Assembly: GCA_004151065.3 (NCBI GenBank)
Contig: NWUY0300007941.1
Location: 57,324 to 83,984, forward strand
Source: Larix sibirica
Taxonomy: Eukaryota > Streptophyta > Pinopsida > Pinales > Pinaceae
Reading direction: 5' to 3'
Length of the DNA: 26,661 bases
Position 1 is the stretch's first letter. Each line of letters opens with the position of its first letter. Positions 1-9,462 of this stretch are shown here, one piece after another. Under the pieces are notes generated by a model. That model saw only the letters and a program-made list of their open reading frames with translations. It searched no databases and was not told the DNA's origin. The translations under genes were made by a program, and so were the position numbers.

Positions 1-1
1 A

Positions 2-165
2 AGCCAATGGTGGATAGAGGTCTCAATGGATTTTATCATGGGTTTACCAAATTCTGAAGGAAAGAGTGTCATCATGGTGGTTGTTGATAGACTTACTAAA
101 TAAATTTTGTGCACTATATAACCCTTTCAAAGCGAGCACGGTCGCCACTACTATAGTGACTTGGA
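2..165 (+). pseudogene. Ty3/gypsy integrase core fragment
   Basis: Frame 2 reads WWIEVSMDFIMGLPNSEGKS, then VVVDRLTK followed by a TAA stop. This is the part of the Ty3/gypsy integrase catalytic core that carries the second acidic residue (the D of VDRLTK). After a frameshift near base 128 the typical continuation KASTVA can still be read at about 131-148. The family enzyme inserts LTR-retrotransposon cDNA into the host genome. Here only about 55 codons remain, with stops at 101-103 and in the ATATAACCC stretch. The fragment is cut by the window edge on the left and fades into non-matching sequence near 165. It lies on the opposite strand to the elements on its right, so it is probably an older insertion. 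Confidence 0.75.
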
Positions 166-1296
166 AATGACCTAGGAACTTCTTGTTGCCCTTGGGGTTT
201 GAACTTCCTATCAAATTGGACTTGCAAAACACTTATACCAGATCTACAATAACTTCAAAAGGGTTGACTTCACCCTCCTTGCGGCTGATGTCACCTCAAA
301 TTATGGCTTTTATAAGGCCATAAACCACATTTATGAGATTTTTCACTTTTTTTTATGGATTTTTCAATAATAAGATCACTTCAGAAATTTATAAAGACCA
401 TAAAAATTGCTAGAATAAATAAATAGAATAACCCCAACAACAAAAAATAAATAGTTTTTAGATTTTCCACAAAATATTTGATTTTTAGGGTTTTTGTATT
501 TTTTGGTATTTTTTCCAATATATAGTATATGGGTTTGATAGAAAAGAAAGTCGAGTGAAGAAGAGGGAATAAGACCTAATTCTTTCACCTTTCGGACATT
601 GAGAAATTGGTATTAACGATTTTTCCTAAGAATTGACAATCTGTTATTTTTATGAATTAGGTAAAAACCAAGAAACCCTAGGTTGTGCTAGTTTTGACCT
701 AATTAGGAAAAATGAAGATGTCAAGTCCCAATACAAGAGGGACCCTTCAAGAGGGATGTCTCACTTACAAGACTATATTATTATGCATAAAACCGTAGGT
801 TACTCTCACCTTCAATGCCTCTGGTAGTGCAAGACAAGAGGCTCAAATATCTTATCACAATTGAAGAGGAAAAGAGAAGATAGTAAGCTCCCAAGAATCC
901 TTTCATCCTAGACAAGCCTTGCAAGATAGTAGATAAGCCTTCAAAAACAAAAAATTCACCACTTGAAACCCTATAATGCTCAAGAAAGGAGGTGCACACC
1001 ACTTGACTAGCTCATGTACATAAGAAGAAATTGAAAAAGTATCTTATTTGATTCCATGATCTTGATTTACAAATGAGGAGTTGCCTTTTTATATGTGAAA
1101 ATGCTAACTTAAATGCCCTTTAGAGCCGATCTACCTAATTTCTCTTTAAAATGACTTAATGATTTTTTAGTGTTTGTAACCCACACTCCAGGAGCTAAAC
1201 CTCATAAAACATAAAGTAAGGATAAAAATGATGAAATGATGCAACATTATGAAAAATTGAGCTTAGGAGGATGTCATGCCCCAACTAACCCCAACA
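166..1296 (-). repeat. Probable LTR (3' LTR of the ORF-H element), inner boundary at 1296
   Basis: I see no credible gene here; the short ORFs in both directions have no family signature. On the minus strand the block has the order expected of an LTR: a start TGTTGGGGTTAG at 1296 directly after a purine tract, then a TATA box (CATATAAAAAGG, about 1083-1097). The outer (CA) end could not be located. A TGTTG at 184 on the plus strand would be the matching terminal inverted repeat, giving about 1.1 kb, but that is a guess. No second LTR copy was found on the right of ORF-H, so the assignment rests on position and motifs only. Confidence 0.4.
1083..1097 (-). promoter_or_regulatory. TATA box in probable LTR
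   Basis: The minus strand reads CACATATAAAAAGGC, a good TATA-type core promoter, about 200 bp inside the proposed LTR start at 1296. This is the usual place for a retroelement promoter. Inferred only. Confidence 0.35.
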
Positions 1297-1299
1297 ATG

Positions 1300-1312
1300 T
1301 TCTTTTTCCCTC
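1300..1312 (-). other. Polypurine tract of the ORF-H element
   Basis: The minus strand reads GAGGGAAAAAGAA followed by CAT and then TGTTGGGG, the proposed LTR start. A purine tract directly before a TG-starting LTR is the plus-strand primer of LTR retrotransposons. It lies about 200 bp after the ORF-H stop, which fits. Confidence 0.45.
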
Positions 1313-1510
1313 AACATTCCTTCTTTAGGTGGTATGGCCTCTTCATGTTTGCTTAGAAGGTGGACAATTTGCTCGTGATGGTGAGGATGATCAAGAGGGA
1401 GGAGAAGACATGAAAAATAGGTCCAAGGGGGTATCCATGAAGTGTGTTAAAGGGGTATGATAACCATTACAAGCGGAATCACCTCTACAAAGAATACAAC
1501 ACAAGTGTGG

Positions 1511-3564
1511 CTAAGAGCCCCAAGCCATGTATCTTAATGGAGTCATCCCAAGGTGCACAAGAGCACCCACCCAGGGTATAAATTCCCAACATGATGGGGG
1601 ACTTCTGCCCATCAAGGGGAAGTAAACAAGGCCACAAGGCCAATACACCTTGAAATGAGAACCAATAGAACCTGCCATGACTAGATCAAGGGTCTTGAGC
1701 CCTGCTAGACCAACACTTTTACATAAAACAAGTCCCAACTTGGTCTTTACAATGCAACAAAGGGCCCCTCCTATTTGATTCATGTCTACCATGAATTTTT
1801 CTAGATGATCCGTGGGGTCAGCTAGTATAGTTTACCATGCACTACTTCTCGCAGTTAACAATTTGAGATTTTCAATTTTAAGGTCACTCTTTTCTTTCTC
1901 AATCTGCTCAAACTCTTCTTTATATTCATGCATTTGTTTGTACATTTGCTCATTTTTCTCATGAACTGCCAAAATATTAGTTGCTTGTACATGCTTTGTT
2001 TCAGGGACTCTAAGCTTTTTATTTAGTACATGAAATTTTGTATCTCTTTTCTTTTATCAGGGGTTGGATAGGAGTAGGGTTGCTAGGATCTACTCCAAAT
2101 TTCACATATTTTTGTTAGCTACTTTCTCTTGCTTTAGTTGGTTTCCAACCTTGCTTACTATGGTTTGAATCTTATTGGAGTTAATAGTTGACTTTAGCAC
2201 ATCCCTGAATATCATCTCCCCTGTCTATCTATGCCAATCAATCTTATTTGTAGTACTGAGAGCATTTATATCTACAATGAATTGAGTTGCTTTATAGTAT
2301 GCTACAGTCCTTAGCACTCATGTTGTTGTGGGATTTAATATATCCATCTTAAAAAATCCTTATTTCATATCCAAAGCAGACAACAAACTTGATTGTTCTC
2401 CACTTGAAGTCCACACACTTGGATACAAATCCCTTCTCACTTGAAATTTTTTATTCTTGATCTGCATGTATTGGGAAAATAGGCCATATTTTTCATTTTA
2501 AGGGATTTGTTAAGAAGATGATGCTCCTTCTAAGGGCAGAGCTATTGTTGGAATATGTTCAATAGTGAGAACGTGTCTGTTGGAGGTGTCCTTTTTCCCC
2601 TGTAGGGTTCCTTGTAATTCAACCTTGCTTTTCTTGCTGCTAGGTTGGTCTAGTATTTGCTCATTAATTTCCATATTTGACTGTATCTCTACCACTGGTA
2701 TTTTCATCACAATATCCTACTTCTGTGGAGTTTGGATGACATGTGACTATTGTTTGTTGTATGGTTGCATAGTCTTCTTAACCTCATCCCAAGTTTCTAG
2801 GTTGGCAATTTTTTCTAGTTTCTCATTAGGCTGATGAATATACTCTATCAAATTAACCTTTTTCCTTTTGTTGGAGATGACCTTTTGAGGATCATACACC
2901 CATTTTGTTCCCTTTGGGAGATAGATCCCATTTAGCATGATTGCAACAATTGATTATGTTTTTCTTTTCTTGACAATAAAAGGCCCCACCTCCTTTGGTA
3001 GCTTGAAAGCGATTGGGATTTTCTTCTTAACAAAGTGGACAAAATATGAGTCAAATATTTGTCTGATGTACTCCAAAGAAAACACCTTGGGGCTCATGAA
3101 AGCTGGTATTTGGGGCTCATGAAAGCTGGTATTTGGTAGGGTTCTAATTCATAACCATAGATCCTTATTTATGTTCGATTTTCATATAGGAACTAATCCT
3201 CTTCCCACGTATCCTAACTCATCTAGAGTAAACTCTTGTATTATGAGAATATCCTTGGAGGAGAAATGCCATGCAACATAGTGTGAACAACAAACATAGC
3301 CTTGTTTACAAAATCATTGAAACCTACATTGTTTGGTTGCCTTCTGACCTTGTGGGTCCATCCAATTACTGACTTCTATGGGTAACTATCTATCATTTAA
3401 AGATTTAAAGCTCGGAAGGAGTCATATTGGTGATATAATATTAGATACAATAGGTAGGATTGATACCTAAAATACTTTGAGGTAGGGAAATTTAACAATT
3501 GGTCATGGATCATGTCAGCTAGAAATTGTGCATAGTCATATTTGGCAATTTTAATTCTTATAGA
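1511..3564 (-). pseudogene. ORF-H, 3' part: decayed coiled-coil gag-like retroelement ORF
   Basis: This is the downstream two thirds of ORF-H; the upstream third is at 8078-8836, and the two are separated by element A. The minus-strand frame opens with SIRIKIAKYDYAQFLADMIH and continues through FRYQSYLLYLILY, YIRQIF, then LPKGTKWVYDPQKVIS at about 2920 and a Lys/Glu-rich coiled-coil stretch near 1860-2000 (EEFEQIEKEKSDLKIENLKL). It ends at a stop at 1511. There are about 20 in-frame stops. The one change of frame comes from the 23-bp duplication at 3088-3133. I recognise the style from unnamed gag-like or accessory ORFs of plant LTR retrotransposons with large genomes, but I cannot name a Pfam family. 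Its function is unknown; RNA or particle binding is only a guess. Confidence 0.6.
3088..3133. repeat. 23-bp perfect tandem duplication inside ORF-H
   Basis: TGGGGCTCATGAAAGCTGG plus TATT occurs at 3088-3110 and again at 3111-3133 with no mismatch. It shifts the ORF-H frame by two. Removing one copy brings the frame before it (codons starting at positions divisible by 3) into register with the frame after it. Confidence 0.95.
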
Positions 3565-3569
3565 GGAAC
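3565..3569. other. Target-site duplication of element A, left copy
   Basis: GGAAC directly precedes the LTR start TGTTG at 3570 and matches GGAAC at 8078-8082 exactly. Five base pairs is the normal duplication length for Ty3/gypsy elements. Confidence 0.9.
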
Positions 3570-4086
3570 TGTTGAATTATATTTAGAATCGAGGTTCTAA
3601 AACAGATTACTAACAATACCCCTGCAAGCATCAACATTTTCAATACCCATGAAGGGAAATGTCTCACTTGAGACGATCACATGGATTGCAGAGACTGAAT
3701 ATAGGTAAGGGAATAACATAGTTTTATCATAATCATTCATCATTGGACAATTACAACATCATAAACATTCACTAGACCATGCAAAGTAAATGAATCATAC
3801 ATAGAAATTGGTATAATATTTGGCTCAATCACTTTAGTCATCCATTAATATATTACATCATTACAGAGACATGTACTCAAAATGGGATTAAAATCAACCC
3901 GATCCAGTCCCATTACTTTCCTCTTTATACAAAACCAAAATAGTTATGCCTCTTTCCAACTACCTTTTAACTAATCTACTTAGTTATAATTTAACCATCT
4001 AATAGTTATAAAGTGCAACACGCTCTCATTACATAATGTGCAGTATAGTACAAAACTTAGAATTACATTCTAATGTAGCGCCAACA
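3570..4086 (-). repeat. Element A 3' LTR
   Basis: A 517-bp block that aligns over its full length with 7563-8077. On the minus strand it runs from TGTTGGCGC at 4086 to TTCAACA at 3570. It contains a TATA box on the minus strand at 3920-3929. The purine tract expected just before 4086 is poor: the minus strand reads TTGTTGGGATCC there. Confidence 0.9.
3920..3929 (-). promoter_or_regulatory. TATA box of element A 3' LTR
   Basis: The minus strand reads TATAAAGAGG within TTTTGTATAAAGAGG. The same motif sits at the matching place in the 5' LTR (7911-7920) and is one of the best-kept blocks between the two LTRs. Confidence 0.5.
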
Positions 4087-4129
4087 GGATCCCAACAATA
4101 TGTTTGGCTCGCCCTAAAGCCGATGCTTA

Positions 4130-6800
4130 TTAGTCAAGAACAACCTGTTGGAATGATGGGAAAACTTGCTTCAACTGCGTTGTGAACTCATAAAACTGAT
4201 TGTCTCTTTGCTAAACAGATTGCAAAAGTACTTCAAAATCCTACTGTAATTTCATAATTTTTTCCATTGTAGTAGACTGCGGGTTTGGGCACACTGTGTC
4301 ACACAACTCAACAAATTTTTGTGACTTCTCATAAACTTCGTCAATACTCAAATATTGTTTTCCAGCTTGTTCTTGAAGCTCCATGACTTGAGTGGTAAAC
4401 TTCTATTGTTCTTTCTTGGCCAAGTTAATTTTCTTCATGAGGCTAAAAATCTCTATCATAACCTCCATTCTAGCAGACGTCGACAAAGTAGTAAGGGACT
4501 GTTGTTTGTTTTTCACTTTCTCTTCCCAAGACTTAACTTGATTTTCCCTTTTATGATACCTCTAGCACTTCCTATAAATGACTCCACACCATAAAACTAG
4601 TATTAACCAATTTTGACAAAATTTCCACCATGCTCTTTGTTTTGTCAAATGTTTCCTCGACTTTAGAAATCTGATTCTTCAACTCTACTTGCTCGAGTTT
4701 CTCAACTGTAGAAATTTGATCTTTCAATGTCTCATTCTGCGCTTGAAAACTTTTAATCAACGCCTAATTTTTGTACATTTCTCATATATTGTGGTGTGTA
4801 TAGATTCTTCTTGATGTAGTCCTGAATGCAACTCTTTCGTCGTTGTCACCAAAGAAGCATGTTCATCAACCATATCTGAATGAACTTATTGAATATCACT
4901 ATATAGTCTACTTGGATCCAAATGTCGTGCAGTCATTTCCTCTGAAGCAATTGAAACACACTCTTGCAATTGTTGGAAATGAACTTGTGACAATTACACC
5001 TCAATACTAGGATGCTTTACTACCATTGATCAAGATCCCTCCAACTGTTTCTGAATCACTTCATGAGGATCTATCCCCCAGATACCTCCTTGTAACCATT
5101 TGTTTACTTTCAAATTCCCACGTAGTATTTTCGGTATCCATCTTAGAACGACTTGATGCTGATTCTCCTACCTTCAATTTACCTTTCAATTTAACCAACT
5201 ATTGAGAAGATCTCACTTGAAGAGCCTGTTGTGACTATAAATTGACCTCAATTGATCCAATTATCTGTTGTAAGTCTCACAATTCTATTGTTTCAATACC
5301 TTTTTCTTGAAACAACTACGTTTTTACTTACTTCCCTTTCTACGATGCTCCCTGTTCCTGTATTTTTGAATGTACTTATGCTTTGTCTTCTTCTATAATT
5401 ATTAATGACAACAAGGTGGTCTTCTTTTTTTGTGTGTAACTCTAGTACCTCCTCAGCTTGATCCTGACCTTTCTTCTTTAGCGCACTCAACCTCGACGAT
5501 CCCCGCACCTTAGAACTAGTTGATTCACGTGCTTCAATCTTCTTCTGCGGAGTACCCTTTGGAGTATTTACTATCTCTGCATCTAAATTAGGATTCAAAT
5601 GGAACTCAGTGGTCCAATCCTCCATAACTTCTTTAATACCCTCTTCAGACACACATAATGATAGAACATTTGTTTTGCTTGAGGGATCCACATGCGGTGA
5701 AATAAAAGCATTATGAGTATCAACTGAAAAACACACTGCAAATCCATACCTTTTTTCAATCAAACTAGGTGTAATCCAGTATGATTCGACTGCCACTTGA
5801 ATCATATCAATGTACTAGCATTGAAATCCTAGATTAGTTTCTTGTTGCACATATTTATCTGTACTAAAATTCCATTCACTAAACTTGGGAGTGGGAAATG
5901 TTCTCGTCACTTGTATATCATAATCCCTTCCCTGTGGCGCCTTCCATTAAATCATTGCATCTAGCAACAAAACCCAACTGATCAGATGAAAATCCTTACC
6001 CAAGTCTTGATTATCTAAATGATCTTGTATAAATTCATCCAATAAGTACTTCACCCAATTCATTTTGATTCCCTAAGCATAATTCTCTACCGTAAACAGT
6101 ATCGCTACAGGGAACTCATCCTTTTGAAATTTCCTTATAAATTTATTGGCAAGAATTGAATTTCTAGACTTCAAATTGCTGAGATGATTTCTCCTCAACT
6201 TCTTCTATGAGTTCCATCTTCACATAAGCTTCATGGACCTTCATATCTCGAGACGCAATTGCTTCGGCTGGATCCTCACTTTTCCATGACAATCCTGAAA
6301 CCTTATGAATTAGATCCACATCAATTGCATTGGGATTATCCAACCAAATACATCCTCCATGAGACTGAATTAACAAGAATATGATACAACACAAGAATCT
6401 GATAAAACACATAACGCTTGGTCCTCTCCCGAAGTGTGGAACATATAACAACCATGATTCCTAACTGGACTATCTTGCATGTTCAATGCTTCTGTACCAC
6501 TTCCTCAATGCCATCATCATGGACAATGATATCGGCATAATTGTCAAACTACAACAGTGGAAAAATATCAACATCCTAAAGGTTGAAGTCCAGAAACTTC
6601 ATGGATGACGCCTTCCCAAGCAACTTCCCTTTTATGTCAATCCTATGGTCTATCTCAAAACATGCATTTTTTGCTCCTTCATTTCCTTCATTTTGGGTCA
6701 TGCCTTGTGCACACCAATTGTCGACATTATCAACCTGATTCTACAACCTCAAAGCCTTAGCACTTCAACTCTCTTCTACACTCTGTAACTTCCTTGCCAT
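4130..6800 (-). pseudogene. ORF-X: long coiled-coil accessory or gag-like ORF of element A
   Basis: The minus-strand reading starts at ATG 6800 (MARKLQSVEES) and ends at a double stop TAATAA (4132-4127), about 890 codons. It reads FLDFNL and DNYADIIVHDDGIEEVV near the N-terminus, then NAIDVDLIHKVSGLSWKSED near 6300, then FIRKFQKDEFPVAILFTVEN and GKDFHLISWVLLLDA near 5980-6150. A basic Ser/Lys-rich linker follows at 5400-5600 (STSSKVRGSSRLSALKKKGQ). The last ~250 codons are coiled coil (ETLKDQISTVEKLEQVELKN; VFPSFQQVVLD at the end). At least five frameshifts and about ten stops break it. No protease, polymerase or zinc-knuckle motif is visible. It lies downstream of integrase on the same strand. 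The IDVDLIHKVSGL stretch resembles unnamed plant retroelement proteins I recall; the function is unknown. Confidence 0.65.
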
Positions 6801-7204
6801 TGCTCAGACACTTAGATCAACTAAATGAATTATTCGACTACTAGACTTCCTTACAACAACTATTCATCTCATAAATGACACCACTCCATCCTTAATTTCT
6901 ACCATAACCTATGCAATTGACGAAATATTCTCTATGGTAATCTATATGTCGCTTAACCTCCATCATTATTAATTTGAATGGCCCAATTTCCAACCGTACA
7001 CATCATTAGTTTCCTTTCCATAAATATATTATGTGTTGTACTTTAGTTTCTTTTCAAAATCCAAATTTTCCTACTTATACAAATTTTTAATCAACATTAC
7101 TCTCCATAAAAAGATGTAGGAAACATACTTTTCATAAATAACTATCTCCTACTTGACCTCCTATGTACATGATTACAAATCATTGCTTTAGATATCATAC
7201 CTCT

Positions 7205-7562
7205 AACCCATGTGGGACGTAAATTTGAGCTTTCAACCAACTTCAATTAACCAATCTCTTTAACGGATCTCCCCATAATGTCTACAAGTTGACTGCACTT
7301 TTTTTAGTGATATAGGTAATTCAAAATGGTGCCATCCATCTCATTCACAATTTCCTAAGGTTTTTAATGTATCTACTATCATACAACAATACCAATGATC
7401 CAGGCTCCAATTCTCGATTTCGAATATTTCGATCATGCAAGCCTTCTGTCTATGCTTATCAACTACTGAATGAATCTTGCAAGTATCCTATCCTCTTCCC
7501 ATTCCATCATTTGATTCAACCTATGTTGAAGTGATTCATCATCGGTCATCTTCGTAGCCAAT
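7205..7562 (-). pseudogene. Ty3/gypsy integrase C-terminal fragment in element A
   Basis: The minus strand reads LATKMTDDESLQHRLNQMME directly from the LTR edge. It continues, after a frameshift, with KAWHDRNIRNRELEPGSLVL-type sequence (C in place of W) and LLYDSRYIKNLRKL, then MRWMAPF (about 7321-7344), the degraded GPY/F block. It ends with a RLVN.SWLKAQ motif near 7220. This is the order of the C-terminal domain of plant Ty3/gypsy integrases. The N-terminal zinc finger and catalytic core are absent. The fragment begins within a base or so of the 5' LTR, where a primer binding site should be, so a deletion joins LTR and integrase. Four or more stops are present. Confidence 0.75.
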
Positions 7563-8077
7563 TATTGGCTCATATTCAGATTCGAGGTTCTCAAATATAT
7601 TACCAACAATACCCCTGCAAGAATTGGCATATTCAATACCCATGTAGGGAAAAATTTCACCCCAGACACTCACAGGGATTGCAGAGACTAAATATAGGTC
7701 AAGGGATAACATAGTTTTATCATAATCATTCATCATTAAATGATTACAAAATCATAAATATTCACTACACCATGCACAATAAATGAATCATACACATAAA
7801 TTGGTATGATAGTTGGCTCAATCATTTCATTAATTCAGCAAGATATTACATCATTACAAAGACGTACTTAAAATGAGATTAACATCAACATGTACTAGTC
7901 CCATGAATTTCCTCTTTATACAAAACCAAAACAATTATGCCTCGTGCCAACTACCTTTTAACTAATCTACTTCATTATACTTTAACCAACTAATAGTTAT
8001 ACAACGCAACACACTCTCAATACATAGTACGCAGTCTAGTACAAAACCTAGAATTACATTCTAATATAGCACCAACA
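7563..8077 (-). repeat. Element A 5' LTR
   Basis: A 515-bp block matching 3570-4086. On the minus strand it starts TGTTGGTGC at 8077 and ends GAGCCAATA at 7563. The expected primer binding site is not recognisable after it; the minus strand reads ATTGGCTACGAAG, which shares only TTGG with the initiator-Met type site. Confidence 0.9.
7911..7920 (-). promoter_or_regulatory. TATA box of element A 5' LTR
   Basis: TATAAAGAGG on the minus strand, about 157 bp from the LTR start and conserved in the partner LTR. Confidence 0.5.
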
Positions 8078-8082
8078 GGAAC
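8078..8082. other. Target-site duplication of element A, right copy
   Basis: GGAAC follows ...CCAACA of the LTR and equals 3565-3569. On the minus strand it forms the end of a TGT TCC (Cys-Ser) codon pair of ORF-H. Confidence 0.9.
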
Positions 8083-8836
8083 AAATGGTGGACACAAGTC
8101 CTAACATAGTTTCATCAACCACCCTATGGTAGTCATACCCTAGCAGTTGACATACCATGGAAATTGCTTGCCTGGTAATGTCTAGAAAGATGTCAATTTT
8201 GTAAGTGGGTGGCCCCTTTGGAAGCTCCGACTCTTGAACTAAGAGACCCTTGAGTAGTAGGTTTTTCTCTTCTTGGATTGTGGATTGAAATTTACCCCCA
8301 AAAGAGTCTTCATATATCTTCTGTAGGGCTGGAATGTCAGACATATTCAACATTTGATGAATTGATTCCATGGTGATAGGGCATATTATTGTGGTTTGAT
8401 TTGAAGTCATAATTGCCTTATTTTCAGGTGCATAGTTTCAAACATACTAGGTGACAAGTTCAAGGAAAGGATAGGTTTGTGGTATTACAACTAGGGACAA
8501 ATTTGATTCCCATAGGTATAGGAAATCACGAGAGTCCTTGAATTGGGTCTATGCATCATAGATGGATTTGTGCAGGGTCGGAATGGAGAGGAGAGGGTCA
8601 AACAAGTCACCCTGGGTATCCATCAGGTGTTCATCATTAGGGTTCCGTTTTTATCCAGTTTCAAATATTGTTGTGTTTTGGATAGTGTCTATATTTAGCA
8701 GTAAAAGGACAATTCAATTAAAATAATAAGGTACATGATACTTAATTCCTAGGTTCTGGACTATTGGATTAACCTATTCTTGATTCACAACTTCCTATAC
8801 CATTGGTAGCTTCGCTTGAACAATGGAGGTCTTCAT
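8078..8836 (-). pseudogene. ORF-H, 5' part: N-terminal 253 codons, interrupted by element A
   Basis: The first in-frame ATG is at 8836 (MKTSIVQAKLPMV); a second is at 8623 (MDTQGDLFDPLLSIPTLHKS). The frame then runs MTSNQTTIICPITMESIHQM (8410), DSFGGKFQSTIQEEKNLLLK and ISMVCQLLGYDYHRVVDETM to TICS at the element A junction. Seven stop codons interrupt it. Taking out element A and one GGAAC joins TICS to SIRIKIAKYDY (3564) in the same frame. ORF-H would be about 929 residues, a normal size for large retroelement gag-like or accessory ORFs. No known enzymatic motif is visible. The choice of 8836 over 8623 is a guess: the frame stays open between them apart from four stops. Confidence 0.6.
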
Positions 8837-9200
8837 TGTTTAGGTGATTAATTGAAAATTTTAATTTTTCACGCATTAAATGTTAAGACATGTGGTGCCT
8901 TCTTATTGGCTTTTCAACAATGACCTGGATCCCACTTAACTATGAACTGCTTTCATTTTTTCCACGTGTCGATCTTTCGGTGGACCATGAAGGGGAAAGT
9001 TTCACCCAAGACACTCATAGGGATTGCAAAGACCTTGTTCGATGATGGTTTCAGGATCATAAATAAATTTGTCTTGGGAAATAGTCTTTGGGATAATGAA
9101 TCCATGAGCTATCAACGCATCATTTGAGCGATTTACAATTTCAGGTGTGTGCATTTTTTTATCTGTCATGTAGTTTCACAATCCAGAATGAGCGCGAACC
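8837..9200. other. No gene seen; likely 5' leader of the ORF-H element
   Basis: No ORF with family character on either strand. On the minus strand this lies just upstream of ORF-H. A possible primer-site-like TGGTATAGGAAG occurs on the minus strand at about 8805-8794, but it is a weak match and lies inside the ORF-H frame, so it is not called. Confidence 0.3.
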
Positions 9201-9273
9201 GTCGATCTTAGACTCCTTCTCTTGATCATGCTTCCCATCGATCTTAGCTCCTTATGTTTGGCTCTTGCTTCCA
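9201..9273. repeat. Imperfect tandem repeat, two units of ~36 bp
   Basis: GTCGATCTTAGACTCCTT...CATGCTTCCC (9201-9236) is followed by ATCGATCTTAGCTCCTTA...CTTGCTTCCA (9237-9273). The units share the CGATCTTAG(A)CTCCTT and TGCTTCC blocks. The stretch is unusually CpG-containing for this window. Confidence 0.5.
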
Positions 9274-9462
9274 GCGCTTGGTCACGTGATCCATCGAGTT
9301 GAGCACTCGAGTGCTAAGTTTGAATAAGTCACCGGTTTGGGTTATAGTGCTCAGTCCCTAACCCATTTAGCACTTAGCTTTTATTTATCTCTTAGTCACT
9401 AATTTCATTAGTGTTAAAACTTGAATTTCAACCCTCAATCGCCCATTTAAGCCCTTGTGATC

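Larger units (their letters stand above)
3570..8077 (-). mobile_element. Element A: complete but defective LTR retrotransposon nested in ORF-H
   Basis: A 4508-bp element bounded by LTRs at 3570-4086 and 7563-8077, with 5-bp target duplications GGAAC on both sides. The ends are TGTTG...CCAACA on the plus strand; the inner end of the right LTR has TA in place of TG. On the minus strand the order is 5' LTR, integrase C-terminus, about 400 bp without a clear ORF, ORF-X, and 3' LTR. Gag, protease, reverse transcriptase, RNase H and most of integrase are missing, so it cannot move on its own. The two LTRs differ at roughly 15% of positions by eye, so the insertion is old. A near-identical copy, lacking its left end, is at 11099-15423. 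Confidence 0.88.

Noticed and set aside
44-588. Minus-strand ORFs of 62 and 70 codons
   Set aside because: The first is the reverse of the integrase fragment; the second is an AT-rich Phe/Tyr/Lys run without any motif.
4355-4594. 79-codon plus-strand ORF, repeated at 11704-11943
   Set aside because: It lies antisense to the readable ORF-X coiled-coil frame. Its Phe/Leu-rich composition is the reverse reading of Lys/Glu codons.
7539-7736. 65-codon minus-strand ORF across the element A LTR edge
   Set aside because: It runs through the LTR boundary, and its reading is not kept in the partner LTR, so it is chance.
8884-8898. TAAGACATGTGGTGC shared with 24532-24546
   Set aside because: Only 15 bp match and the flanks do not align, so it is not evidence for a shared LTR.
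8942-9127. 61-codon plus-strand ORF, repeated at 16288-16473
   Set aside because: No family motif, short, and no support beyond being open in both copies, which are the same sequence.
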